NCBI GenBank assembly: GCA_903871875.1
Contig: CAIQIR010000055.1
Coordinates: 1 to 64,000, forward strand
Direction: 5' to 3'
DNA: 64,000 bases
Source of the DNA: an uncultured Schlesneria sp.
GTDB taxonomy: Bacteria; Planctomycetota; Planctomycetia; Planctomycetales; Planctomycetaceae
The notes under the pieces were generated by a model. The model did no database searches. It saw only the letters and a list, made by a program, of their open reading frames with translations, and was not told the origin of the DNA. Shown piece after piece: positions 46,178-54,869 of the stretch; the first letter of the stretch is position 1; the number at the start of each line of letters is the position of its first letter. The position numbers were made by a program, and so were the translations under genes.

Positions 46178-47446
46178 TTAGTTTTCTTCCTTGGAATGCG
46201 CTGAGTCGACGATCAACACCGCATCGCACCAATCTGCATAGTCCGACACATCCGCATACTGTCCGAAATCAACCAGCAACGTCAGCTTTTTTTTCCCCTG
46301 AAGTGTCAGTTCAGGAACGCTGATCACGGCTGATTTCCCCGTGAGTTCCGGGCTAGTCCAGACCCGCTTACCATCCACATCGACGGCGAAGACCACACTG
46401 CCTGCGCCATTGGCCACATCATCGATCCCGACAACACTTTGAAATGCCTGTTCGTGACCACGTAGATCGTATGTGACTGCCATCCGGCTGTGGGTTCCCA
46501 GACCCGTCGCAAACTCGGTACCTCGCAGTACGAGAGGTCCATGCCAGACATTGGCATTACGAACGAGCGGCCAGGTTGACGATAAAAACGGAGTGAATTC
46601 GACCTTGGACGGTTCATAGTCACTGATCGGAATCACCCGTCCACCGAACAACGAGCAGCTGACCACATTCTTCAAAGATAAGATCACTTTTCCCAGTCCC
46701 AGCGAATTGACCTCCAGCATGTCCCCGTTCGATTCAAGGCTGGTCGCCGTCAGTCGGCTGCCGTCCGTCAACGACAGCAGGAAACGAAGACTTTTTGTCC
46801 GCGTGGCATTCGTCAATTCGGGGTTCAATCGAATTGCGCGGGTTCGGCTTCGGTCGAGTTTGAGCAAATTCTTGTTCGCCTTCAATTCCACGAATGACGC
46901 ATCCAATCGCTGAAATTCGCCAGTTGAACGGTCGCCGTTTATCAGCATCACCAGATCGCTTCCTGGCGGAAGAGTTTCGAGGTCGGCAAACAGACGATAT
47001 TGATCGAACATCGTCGCAGGCAGCTCAAAAATGATCGCGGAAAGTTTCTCCAGTGGGATCGGTTTAGGATCGACAGAACCCAACAGAGGCCATGATACCG
47101 TGAGTAGATCATCGGTCACTTTGATTGGGTGGGCCGAAAGTCGATCACCATTGGAAAACCAGATGAGGGATTGGCCACCCGAGACACCATTTGTCGGATG
47201 TTCGAAGGTGACTGATCGAATGGTCGTTCGAGAGATTTCTTGCAACGATCCCGTATCGACAATCAACTTGTCGGCAGACCACGATATCAGCGTGCCATTG
47301 GTTTTGTGTCCTTCGATATCGGTCACAACGATCGTCTCGGCCGCCGAACCAGCCTGGAAAAAAACGACGATCCCCAACGAAAGCAGAGGCACGAAATATT
47401 GGGAGAATTGGGCGTTGTTCATGCGCGAACTTAGTTGTCCAGACAT
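46178..47446 (-). CDS. Secreted NPCBM-domain protein in the Bat operon
   Basis: A 422-residue exported protein: signal segment about 18-36, then a beta-rich middle of unknown fold, then a C-terminal NPCBM-type carbohydrate-binding domain (about 275-415) with HGPLVLRGTEFATGLGTHSRM, VVGIDDVANGAGSVVFAVDV, and DYADWCDAVLI. NPCBM domains bind glycans in planctomycete enzymes. Its place between the prenyltransferase-fold gene (11 bases) and batA (three bases) makes a common function likely. The first of two in-frame ATGs is used; the second (47422) would also leave a full signal peptide. Confidence 0.82.
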   Translation of the reverse strand: MSGQLSSRMNNAQFSQYFVPLLSLGIVVFFQAGSAAETIVVTDIEGHKTNGTLISWSADKLIVDTGSLQEISRTTIRSVTFEHPTNGVSGGQSLIWFSNGDRLSAHPIKVTDDLLTVSWPLLGSVDPKPIPLEKLSAIIFELPATMFDQYRLFADLETLPPGSDLVMLINGDRSTGEFQRLDASFVELKANKNLLKLDRSRTRAIRLNPELTNATRTKSLRFLLSLTDGSRLTATSLESNGDMLEVNSLGLGKVILSLKNVVSCSLFGGRVIPISDYEPSKVEFTPFLSSTWPLVRNANVWHGPLVLRGTEFATGLGTHSRMAVTYDLRGHEQAFQSVVGIDDVANGAGSVVFAVDVDGKRVWTSPELTGKSAVISVPELTLQGKKKLTLLVDFGQYADVSDYADWCDAVLIVDSAHSKEEN

Positions 47447-47457
47447 TGATCAGATCG

Positions 47458-48669
47458 CTATCGCTGAAAAATTGGCAGAACATTGTTGGGCATCTGGAGC
47501 ACCAGGCAAGACATCGCTGTGCCATATTCCACATTGATTGTGGGGTCGGCCCAGCCCCCGTCGGGCATTTGACGGCTGATCAATTCGTCACGAATCGCAG
47601 GATACCATTGCCGCCAGTAATCGTCTCCGGCATGCCACATCGCCTGAGCCGCATAATACTGCCCATAAAAATAATGAGCATCATGCCGCAGCAAATCGCC
47701 GCGCGGGGGAGATCGCAACAAATAGGCCAAGCCCCGATCGAGATCGCGTCCATCGCTAATGCCTGCATTATACAAGACCACCACACCCGCTGCTGAACGA
47801 GGAAAATCACTCATCGGTCGCCCGACAAGCTGATAACGAAATCCCCCGTCCGCATTCTGACATTTGCGAACATATTCGACGCATTGATCGACTGTCGTCT
47901 TGGGGACAGCGATCCCGCAGTTCCTGGCGGCACGCAGAGCCATCATTTGGCAGACGGTCACCGAAATGTCGGCATCTTTGCCGTCGGGCATGTATCGCCA
48001 GCCACCCTCTTTATTCTGCGAATTGACAATCAGTTGAATCGCAGATTTCAATGCCTCGCGGATTTCCTTTTTGGGGCTCATCCCGTAGACCTCGGCGAGA
48101 AACAACGTGGCAAAACCATGGCCGTACATCGGTCCATGCTCGTTACTGTCGTGCCGCTTGATGAATCCCGACGGACTTACGCTCGAAAGCAGATATTCGA
48201 TTGATTTATCGACGTTCTTGGCATAGGGACCGCGGCCAGGGACATGTCCGGCGGCCAGAAAGGCCATCCCCGCTAACGCCGTGACGGCCACGTTCCGTTT
48301 GTAATTACCACTACGACCGTAGGAACCGTCCACCTCCTGGTGAGTCGCCAGATAGGCAATTCCGCGATCAATCACCTTTTGCGTTTCGGGTGTGACGAAA
48401 TCTTGTCCCTGCGACTCGAACGATCGGCCGGCCTTGGACTGCCCGTACGCCTGAGGCGAGTTACCCGCAATAAACAGCAGGCCGAATAGAAACAATAACC
48501 CTGTCGATTTCGACCACCGGACAATCAGACTTTCAGGGTAGCCAAGAAGGTACTGTGGCGACCGGGGTTGCCCCCGGTGGTGATCGCCAGATCGGTTGGA
48601 CCGGGAATTGGGCGACTCCACCTGATGGAGAAGAATCCAAGGAATATTTTTGTTGTTGAGGAAAGCCAT
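47458..48669 (-). CDS. Secreted prenyltransferase/squalene-cyclase-repeat protein
   Basis: A protein of alpha/alpha-barrel repeats with QW-like words (VDGSYGRSGNYKRNVAVTAL, KEGGWRYMPDG, NADGGFRYQLVGR, PDGGWADPTINVEYG). These match the prenyltransferase/squalene-oxidase repeat found in secreted planctomycete proteins, not an active cyclase: the DXDD motif is absent. A signal peptide reads LLFLFGLLFIAGNSPQAYGQ. The start is unclear: ATG at 48669 would overlap the lipoprotein gene by 137 bases with a hydrophilic lead, while the natural signal peptide begins at about 48528, where only CTG is available. It lies upstream of the NPCBM gene in the Bat operon. Confidence 0.75.
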   Translation of the reverse strand: MAFLNNKNIPWILLHQVESPNSRSNRSGDHHRGQPRSPQYLLGYPESLIVRWSKSTGLLFLFGLLFIAGNSPQAYGQSKAGRSFESQGQDFVTPETQKVIDRGIAYLATHQEVDGSYGRSGNYKRNVAVTALAGMAFLAAGHVPGRGPYAKNVDKSIEYLLSSVSPSGFIKRHDSNEHGPMYGHGFATLFLAEVYGMSPKKEIREALKSAIQLIVNSQNKEGGWRYMPDGKDADISVTVCQMMALRAARNCGIAVPKTTVDQCVEYVRKCQNADGGFRYQLVGRPMSDFPRSAAGVVVLYNAGISDGRDLDRGLAYLLRSPPRGDLLRHDAHYFYGQYYAAQAMWHAGDDYWRQWYPAIRDELISRQMPDGGWADPTINVEYGTAMSCLVLQMPNNVLPIFQR

Positions 48670-48919
48670 AGGCAGCCTTGAGATATCGCAAATCAAGATC
48701 TTTTCGAGTGTCACTATACGGCTTCATAAAGGCCCTCGGACGAGTCCCTGTCATCGGCCCGGCATCCTCATCAGGAAACGGATCATGAACATTATAAGAC
48801 AGGGATTCGATCGCGGCCGGCCTGGGACGACACGAAAGATAACGGGTCTCAGGCGTGCCACAACCCGACAAGACCAGAATGAACAGTAGTCCGATCGTGC
48901 GCTTCATCGTACGGTCCAT
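48533..48919 (-). CDS. Small lipoprotein of unknown function
   Basis: A 128-residue lipoprotein with the lipobox LSGC (signal MKRTIGLLFILVLSGC; Cys about residue 20), then Pro/Arg/Ser-rich hydrophilic sequence ending SWLP. No family is recognised. It heads the run of minus-strand genes leading into the Bat operon and its 3' end overlaps the uncertain 5' end of the next gene. GGAG lies eight bases before the ATG at 48919; a second ATG four codons later is possible. Confidence 0.7.
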   Translation of the reverse strand: MDRTMKRTIGLLFILVLSGCGTPETRYLSCRPRPAAIESLSYNVHDPFPDEDAGPMTGTRPRAFMKPYSDTRKDLDLRYLKAAYGFPQQQKYSLDSSPSGGVAQFPVQPIWRSPPGATPVATVPSWLP

Positions 48920-49062
48920 ATCCGTCGCTCCTTCTTTGGATTAATCCGCCGGTCCATCGGCAGATTCCGCCGCAATCGATTATAGGCGAGGACGCTTTTA
49001 GCCGGATAGGTCGGATCCAAAAAGGAATCGCAAAGTAGGTCGCTCGGCGATTCTCAAGCGAG

Positions 49063-50064
49063 TCAATCCGTCTCCGAAACTCCGGATGCGGCCGTCAACG
49101 GCACCACGGAGGCGAAATGTTCGCGAACCAAGCGACGGAAGTCCTGAATGTTTCTCACTTTCTGAATGGACGAGCGAAAGCCGGCGAAGTCCGACAAGAA
49201 CTTGGCAAAATAACAACTTGTCCGGGGAAGGCGCTTCAGCGCCAGATGATTCCCGTAGTAGTCGAATTCGCCTTCGACCAAATGCAACAGGACGCGAGCC
49301 CGTTCTGCAGCGGACGGGGGCGCAATCGTGGCGCCGCCCAGAACGAGCGATCTGGCTTGCTGAAAAATCCACGGGTTGCCTAAACAGCCACGACCGATGG
49401 CGACGCCGTCCGCACCGGTTTCTTTCAAAAAACGAACGACGTCTGCCGCTTCGCGAATGCCACCACTTCCCAGTACGGGAACCGAGACCGCTTGTTTAAC
49501 GCGAGCAATCACCGACCAATCAGGGCCGCCCACATACGACTGGGCGACGCTTCGTGCATGGACGTCAACCGCCGCCGCACCAGATCGCTCAGCCAGCCGG
49601 GCCACCTCGGGTGCGGTTTCGTGCTCACCATCCGGACCTGAACGGATTTTGAGTGTCACAGGAATGCTCACCGCCTTCACGACCGCCTCGACGATTCGCG
49701 CAATTGCGGCCGGATCCGACATCAATGCGCCGCCTTCTCCGCGTCCGATCAGACGGCGAATCGGACATTCGAAATTCAGATCGACAATCGAAAACCCCTG
49801 CGATTCGACAACTTTGGCCGCTTCGGCCATCTCATGCGGATCCCGGCCGCTGATTTGACCCACCGCGGGACGTTCTCCTGGGGCCGTCGACAGCAACCGC
49901 ATCGCGCGACGATCACGTTTGGCGACATCACAAGCATCGATTCGTTCGCCACAAACCAGACTGGCGCCATGTTGCTTCATCAATAGACGAAACGGGGGAT
50001 TCGTATGTTCCTCCATCGGCGCAAGCGTGATCGGATGGGCGACAGAGACGGAACCAATGCGCAT
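49063..50064 (-). CDS. tRNA-dihydrouridine synthase (DusB-like)
   Basis: A 333-residue FMN-dependent enzyme that reduces uridine to dihydrouridine in tRNA. The N-terminal strand ITLAPMEEHTNPPFR carries the Ala-Pro-Met FMN-binding turn, the catalytic Cys is in NFECPIRRL (about 100), followed by GRGEGGALM, and the phosphate-binding strands read GSGGIREAADVV and GVAIGRGCLGNPW. Length and order match the Dus family; which subgroup (DusB-like) is a judgement by eye. The next gene in the same direction is 143 bases away. Confidence 0.92.
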   Translation of the reverse strand: MRIGSVSVAHPITLAPMEEHTNPPFRLLMKQHGASLVCGERIDACDVAKRDRRAMRLLSTAPGERPAVGQISGRDPHEMAEAAKVVESQGFSIVDLNFECPIRRLIGRGEGGALMSDPAAIARIVEAVVKAVSIPVTLKIRSGPDGEHETAPEVARLAERSGAAAVDVHARSVAQSYVGGPDWSVIARVKQAVSVPVLGSGGIREAADVVRFLKETGADGVAIGRGCLGNPWIFQQARSLVLGGATIAPPSAAERARVLLHLVEGEFDYYGNHLALKRLPRTSCYFAKFLSDFAGFRSSIQKVRNIQDFRRLVREHFASVVPLTAASGVSETD

Positions 50065-50146
50065 CGGCGAGAAACCTCCTTCAAAAATGTGTGGAGGTCC
50101 ACCATACCACTACGGCGTTGGATGTCGAAACCGTGTTGATCGGATT

Positions 50147-50866
50147 TCAAGCAGCTTTCCGCCGCGAATCGAATTTCGAAGCCGATTGTCGTGAAAACAT
50201 CTGCTCGGCCTCTTCGTTCAGTCGATCCATCCCTTGCTGAGCAACATCAACATAACGCTCTAATTGCTCACGAGGGGCGTCGGCAACAACCGAAATCGGT
50301 TCACCGGCAATCAGATAGATCGTAGTAAAAGGCATCGGAATCACCAGATCTGTCCAACTTCCTCGCACACGCCAACCATGTTTGACGACAAACGCACCCG
50401 GAAGCAGTCCCCGGCCCATTTGAGAGGCCAAAAACACAGCGCCGACCTTCATCTGTCGCCGCGGACCTCGTGGGCCGTCGGGAGTAATGATGATGTGACG
50501 ACCCGCCGTATCAGAAATCAACTCCCTGATCGCCTCGGCACCGCCGCGTTTGCTGGAACCTCGCACGGTTTTATAGTCCAACCAGGACATGGCATCTGCG
50601 AGATACGATCCATCCTGATGTTTACTGACCAGGCAGCAGCATTGTTTGCGTATTGTTTTCGGGGCCGCGAACGTCGGTAGCAGCAATGCATCGTGCCAGA
50701 CCAGCAGAATGTAACGCTCGGCATCGGCTTGATCGTACGAGGGCTTCAAGCCGTCTTCAAGAATCTTGCCAATGAACCGCTTGCGGCAAGTTGCAAAAAG
50801 CACGCGACAGGCGGCGACCGCACAAAATGCCGCGACCTTCGTCAGTAAGCGGCTGCGAATCTTCAA
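50147..50866 (-). CDS. DUF374-type lysophospholipid acyltransferase-like protein
   Basis: A 239-residue membrane-associated protein with the DUF374/LPLAT layout: a short hydrophobic N-terminus, WHDALLLPTFA (an H-D acyltransferase-like motif; about 58-68), SKHQDGSYLADA, and TPDGPRGPRRQMKVG (about 135-150), the family signature. It probably transfers an acyl group in lipid A or phospholipid assembly. The window also has LptE- and BamD-like genes, so it may serve the outer membrane. It starts 82 bases before the Dus gene on the same strand. Confidence 0.85.
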   Translation of the reverse strand: MKIRSRLLTKVAAFCAVAACRVLFATCRKRFIGKILEDGLKPSYDQADAERYILLVWHDALLLPTFAAPKTIRKQCCCLVSKHQDGSYLADAMSWLDYKTVRGSSKRGGAEAIRELISDTAGRHIIITPDGPRGPRRQMKVGAVFLASQMGRGLLPGAFVVKHGWRVRGSWTDLVIPMPFTTIYLIAGEPISVVADAPREQLERYVDVAQQGMDRLNEEAEQMFSRQSASKFDSRRKAA

Positions 50867-50929
50867 AATCCCAAACTCCCTGACAGGCTGTTCTGAACGT
50901 CCTTTAGATCGACCAGGAAATGTACGAGA

Positions 50930-50948
50930 ATTCCCGCCGATCGGGAAT
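50930..50948. promoter_or_regulatory. Short perfect hairpin in the divergent region
   Basis: ATTCCCG (50930-50936) pairs with CGGGAAT (50942-50948) around a five-base loop. It lies between the divergent acyltransferase and MFS genes and could be an operator; no regulator is known. Confidence 0.3.
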
Positions 50949-51120
50949 GTCAGTCCATTTTTGCCCTGTTTTTTGAAGAAGTTCGGTTCGAATCGGTCTT
51001 TGCCGAAAAGGACATCTCTGGTAGAAACCCAATCTCTCCTGAAACTTCCTTTCCTGAATCATCGGCAGCGCGAAACAATCTCTATTCGCGGAACGTCGAC
51101 TTCACCCGGATGAACTTATC

Positions 51121-52599
51121 GTGTGGCCTTTGAAGGGTGCGAAGCGAGCGATTATTGTCGCTGGCTGTCTCGCCGCAGCGTATACCCAACTGACGACTTC
51201 GCCCGCGACGATCGAATACATTCGATCCATTGGTGCGAATGAGTTTCATATCGGCGTTCTGGGTGCGCTACCGACACTCATGCTGTTCATGCAGTTTGTC
51301 GCTGCGATCGTCGTGAACCATCTGGCCTATCGCCGGCGCATTTGGTTTTGGACAGCACTCGCCCACCGACTAATGCTCTTGCCGACGGCTTTGGGACCGT
51401 GGATGTTTCCCGGCCTGTCAAACGAGTTCTGGGTCTGGATACTGCTCGCGACGACAGCCATCAACCAGGGCCTGCTCCATTTCAGTTCGCCACTTTGGCT
51501 CAGTTGGATGGGAGATTACCTGCCCCACAAGGGCCTGAGCAGCTATTGGGGTCAGCGACAAGTCTGGATGCAGATCGCGGCGGCCATCTCGCTGTGCGCG
51601 GCGGCATTTATGATCCACGAAAGCGGCCTGTCCACGGAAGTCAGTTACGCGGTGATGACCTGCGTCGGAACCCTCTGCGGCGTGATCGATCTAATGTTGT
51701 TTTACAAGGTGGCCGAACCACCGGTTCAACAAGTTCCCATGCCACGGTTAAGAGAGGTGTTCGCCGAACCATTTCGCAATCGCGAGTTTCGCCGCTACAT
51801 CGGATTCATGTGTTTCTGGAACTTCGCGGCCATGGCCGGCGCCCCGTTCATCAGCCTTTATCTGCTGGCAGAGATTGGCATGGATCTGTATCACGTGCTG
51901 CTGCTTTGGACGATCTCATGGGTGGGTGGTGCGACGCTATCGCGGACACTGGGCCGCTGGGCCGATTCACATGGTTCGCAGCCGGTGCTGGTCATGTGCG
52001 TGGCCCTCAAATCCAGCAACATGCTGGCCTTGCTGATGATTCCCCGATCGCCCACTATCGCGTTCTGGATTCTGGCACCTTGCTTCATGCTCGACGCGGT
52101 TCTCAACGCCGGAATCCTGATCGCCAACAACGGATTCATGATTAAGAATTCGCCCACGGCCAATCGCACGATGTATATCGCGGCCACGCAGGCGATCGCC
52201 GGTATGGTGGGTGGTTTAACGTCGATCTTCGCCGGATTGGCGATGGAATTGATGTCGGGACGTCAGTGGCAAGTCGCCAGCTGGTCACTCGGACAATTCC
52301 AGGTGATGTTCCTGACGAGTATCGTCCTGCGATGGGTGGCCTTGGGCCTGACTCGTTATGTTCACGAACCCAATGCACGCACCACCTGGGACGTCGTTCA
52401 GGAATTGGCCAGTGAAATGCTGGATCGCTTGGATGTAAGATCCTCTCTCGCTGATTCTCAGGAAATCACTCTCGAGTCGACCAAGAGTGATTCAATGCGG
52501 ATTCCGTCGGCATCACATCCCCGCGTGCCCAAACCAAAACACGCTCGAGCGATCAAAATTCGCGGTTTTCGAAGAAGCCGTCGGAAGCAATCGTTATAG
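51121..52599 (+). CDS. Major facilitator superfamily transporter
   Basis: A 492-residue inner-membrane transporter with about twelve membrane segments, from IIVAGCLAAAYTQL (about 10-24) to MFLTSIVLRWVALGL (about 400-415). A cytoplasmic charged tail of about 70 residues ends in Arg/Lys-rich sequence (KIRGFRRSRRKQ). It lacks a signature that defines substrate. The GTG start at 51121 follows GGA at about ten bases; an in-frame TTG three codons later is the only near alternative. The neighbouring divergent gene is the acyltransferase. Confidence 0.85.
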   Translation: MWPLKGAKRAIIVAGCLAAAYTQLTTSPATIEYIRSIGANEFHIGVLGALPTLMLFMQFVAAIVVNHLAYRRRIWFWTALAHRLMLLPTALGPWMFPGLSNEFWVWILLATTAINQGLLHFSSPLWLSWMGDYLPHKGLSSYWGQRQVWMQIAAAISLCAAAFMIHESGLSTEVSYAVMTCVGTLCGVIDLMLFYKVAEPPVQQVPMPRLREVFAEPFRNREFRRYIGFMCFWNFAAMAGAPFISLYLLAEIGMDLYHVLLLWTISWVGGATLSRTLGRWADSHGSQPVLVMCVALKSSNMLALLMIPRSPTIAFWILAPCFMLDAVLNAGILIANNGFMIKNSPTANRTMYIAATQAIAGMVGGLTSIFAGLAMELMSGRQWQVASWSLGQFQVMFLTSIVLRWVALGLTRYVHEPNARTTWDVVQELASEMLDRLDVRSSLADSQEITLESTKSDSMRIPSASHPRVPKPKHARAIKIRGFRRSRRKQSL

Positions 52600-52741
52600 T
52601 GGCGAATAAGGTCTGCGTGGAGCAAGACATGTCGTGTTGATTGAACCAAAATCTGGCGTGTCACCCTGATTTTTGGGACGTTAAGTCGACAACAGATTCA
52701 TTGCACTCCGCCAATCCCGGAAAAGATCTCCTTCACTTTCT

Positions 52742-53380
52742 TTAGTGGTGGTGTTCTCGCAGCCAGTCTTGCACTGGTATACGATCCATTTTGAACAGAT
52801 CCGAAGTCTTGGCATACCACCCTGCACCGTGCATACGCCCAATCAACTTCAATGCGGGGGTGTCCACATAATGTTTACTGGCATCAATCACCGCATCGTC
52901 GCGAATATGCATCGCCAGGACCCGACCCAAGACTAATCCACTCGCTGACCCCAAGCTCACGACCTGGATCAGTTCGCATTCGAATGCCACAGGGCTTTCC
53001 GCAATGCGAGGTGGCTTCACATGGATCGAGGGAATCGTCGTCAGCGACGCCTCTTTCAATTCGTTCACACCGTAATCGAATTCAATTGCCGTCACGTTCA
53101 TCGCCCTCGCGTTTTCTTCCGCGACCAGATTGACGACAAACTGACCGGTCTTCTCGATGTTGACGCGACTGTCTTTCGGACGATCCGGCTGATGACTGCC
53201 CATGCCGATCCCAATGACCGGAGGGTCACCCGATAGCGCGTTGAAGAAGGAAAACGGAGCGGCATTCAACACGCCTTCGCCGCTCTGACTGACAACCCAG
53301 GCAATCGGACGTGGCGTGATGGTCGAGACCAGTAACTTGTACTGCTCTTTCGGATCGATCTGCGCAAAATCAAAGAACAT
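52742..53380 (-). CDS. Flavin reductase-like FMN-binding protein
   Basis: A 212-residue protein of the split-barrel flavin-reductase family: LLVSTITPRPIAWVVS (about 16-31), LNAAPFSFFNALSGDPPVIGIGMG and FVVNLVAEENA contact FMN in relatives. Family members reduce flavin with NAD(P)H or act as flavoprotein reductase partners. The ATG at 53380 is chosen because the fold begins at MFFDFAQIDPKEQYKLL; the upstream extension has no similarity. No monooxygenase partner is adjacent. Confidence 0.85.
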   Translation of the reverse strand: MFFDFAQIDPKEQYKLLVSTITPRPIAWVVSQSGEGVLNAAPFSFFNALSGDPPVIGIGMGSHQPDRPKDSRVNIEKTGQFVVNLVAEENARAMNVTAIEFDYGVNELKEASLTTIPSIHVKPPRIAESPVAFECELIQVVSLGSASGLVLGRVLAMHIRDDAVIDASKHYVDTPALKLIGRMHGAGWYAKTSDLFKMDRIPVQDWLREHHH

Positions 53381-53541
53381 GCACTTACTCGCAACCCAGA
53401 TTGATACGTTCCTCGCCAACCGGACTCGACGAATCGCAACGCAGGACACACGAAGACGGGCTCGGAAGCATCTCCGCCAAAACCGATGTGCCGCTTGAGA
53501 ACGCTGCGATTCGACTTACCAGAACGTGGTGAGACCATCGG

Positions 53542-54546
53542 CTACTTAACTCGTACCAGCTTCATCAGGCGACCCGAAACGTTCCAGTCCTGAACGTACA
53601 GGTTTCCATCTTTGTCCCAATACGAACCGTGTGTCCCGCTAAAAACACCTTCGATCCATTGATCCTGGGGAACGTTAAAGTTCACTCTTTTGGCGGCATC
53701 AGAATTGTGACCCAGGACAGCAATGATCGTGTTACTTTTGTCGAGGATCACAAGGCGACCGTGCAAATCGGGCACAGAGACGTAGTCGCCCTGGACCGCG
53801 GCAGATGTCGGCATCCCCAAGCCGGTGACGATCTCGTCGATAAATTCTCCATTCAAATCATAGTGCAGCAAACGGCCTTTGGGTTCGTGATTACGGTCAC
53901 AAATCAAAAGTCGAGGCGGATCATAGCGGGTATCCAAGGTCATGCCGTGAGCCGTATTGAATTGCTTGAGGTCGTTGCCTTTTGACCCAAAGTGCATCAG
54001 ATATTTCCCGGTCTTGTCGAACTTGAAAATATGGTTACTCGCGTAGCCATCGGACAGAAAGATATCACCGTTAGGTGCGACCGTAATCGCCGTCGGACTG
54101 ATTTTCGTCAGCTTCAACCCTGACTCTTCCGGAAAGGGCAGCTTCAAAACAATATTGCCAGATTCGGCATTGAACTTGATGCCTTCGGCGTTGTTGTTGC
54201 GAGCACCATAAATAAATTCACCGTCCGCTTCGTCGCAAATTTCCATGTCATGAATATTGGTGTATTCGTCTCCGAGAAATCGCCGAATCAACTTGCCGTC
54301 CGGAGAGAAGACGAAAACTCCCAGATTGGCACTGGTATAGATATTGCCAGTCTTGTCGATGACAACACTGCCGTGCGTCGGACCAATCAATGATTTTCCG
54401 TCAGGTCCCAGCCCCCAACCGGGAACCGTATCGAACGTCATCAGGCCACATCCCATGCGTACTGGCTGAACCTTCTCGGCTGCAGATGCCGACAGCATAG
54501 GACCGAAAAACAAAGCGACAGCGATGCCAAACAAGCAGTTCTTCAC
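53542..54546 (-). CDS. Secreted NHL-repeat protein
   Basis: A 334-residue exported protein with a signal peptide (hydrophobic about 5-18; cleavage near SASA). The rest is a beta-propeller of NHL-type repeats: GPTHGSVVIDKTGNIYTSA, ITVAPNGDIFLSDGYASNHI, HGMTLDTRYDPPRLLICDR and GSYWDKDGNLYVQDWN. Such proteins are common in planctomycetes and are thought to bind proteins or ligands, or act in peptidyl-amidating-like roles; no catalytic set is seen. The GTG at 54546 is chosen because AGGAGG lies nine bases upstream. It is the gene downstream of the Pls/PosA synthetase. Confidence 0.85.
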   Translation of the reverse strand: MKNCLFGIAVALFFGPMLSASAAEKVQPVRMGCGLMTFDTVPGWGLGPDGKSLIGPTHGSVVIDKTGNIYTSANLGVFVFSPDGKLIRRFLGDEYTNIHDMEICDEADGEFIYGARNNNAEGIKFNAESGNIVLKLPFPEESGLKLTKISPTAITVAPNGDIFLSDGYASNHIFKFDKTGKYLMHFGSKGNDLKQFNTAHGMTLDTRYDPPRLLICDRNHEPKGRLLHYDLNGEFIDEIVTGLGMPTSAAVQGDYVSVPDLHGRLVILDKSNTIIAVLGHNSDAAKRVNFNVPQDQWIEGVFSGTHGSYWDKDGNLYVQDWNVSGRLMKLVRVK

Positions 54547-54869
54547 GGCCAGAGACCTCCTGGTAGTTTCATCGTCATGAGAGAGTTCGATAACACATGC
54601 CAAACACACCAAATCATGACGGAGTGAGATGTGCCGTGCGCGAACGAATTGTCCCGTTGCACGGTCGGTATTTCAACCTGGACCATGACTACAGAATATC
54701 GAGATGCTGCGACCGTCGAATGACGAACCACGCAGGGTGGCTGATTCCACTCGATGAAATGAAGGATTGTTCCGCGAACCACCGCCTCATGTCGATGGCG
54801 GATGAGTATGTACCATCACTACGAAACAAGCAGTTCAGCCTGAAGGCTTCAGCCCCGTAATTCGTTCGA

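Noticed and set aside
50986-51000. GGTTCGAATC word resembling a tRNA T-arm
   Set aside because: No matching acceptor stem, anticodon arm or CCA end could be placed around it.
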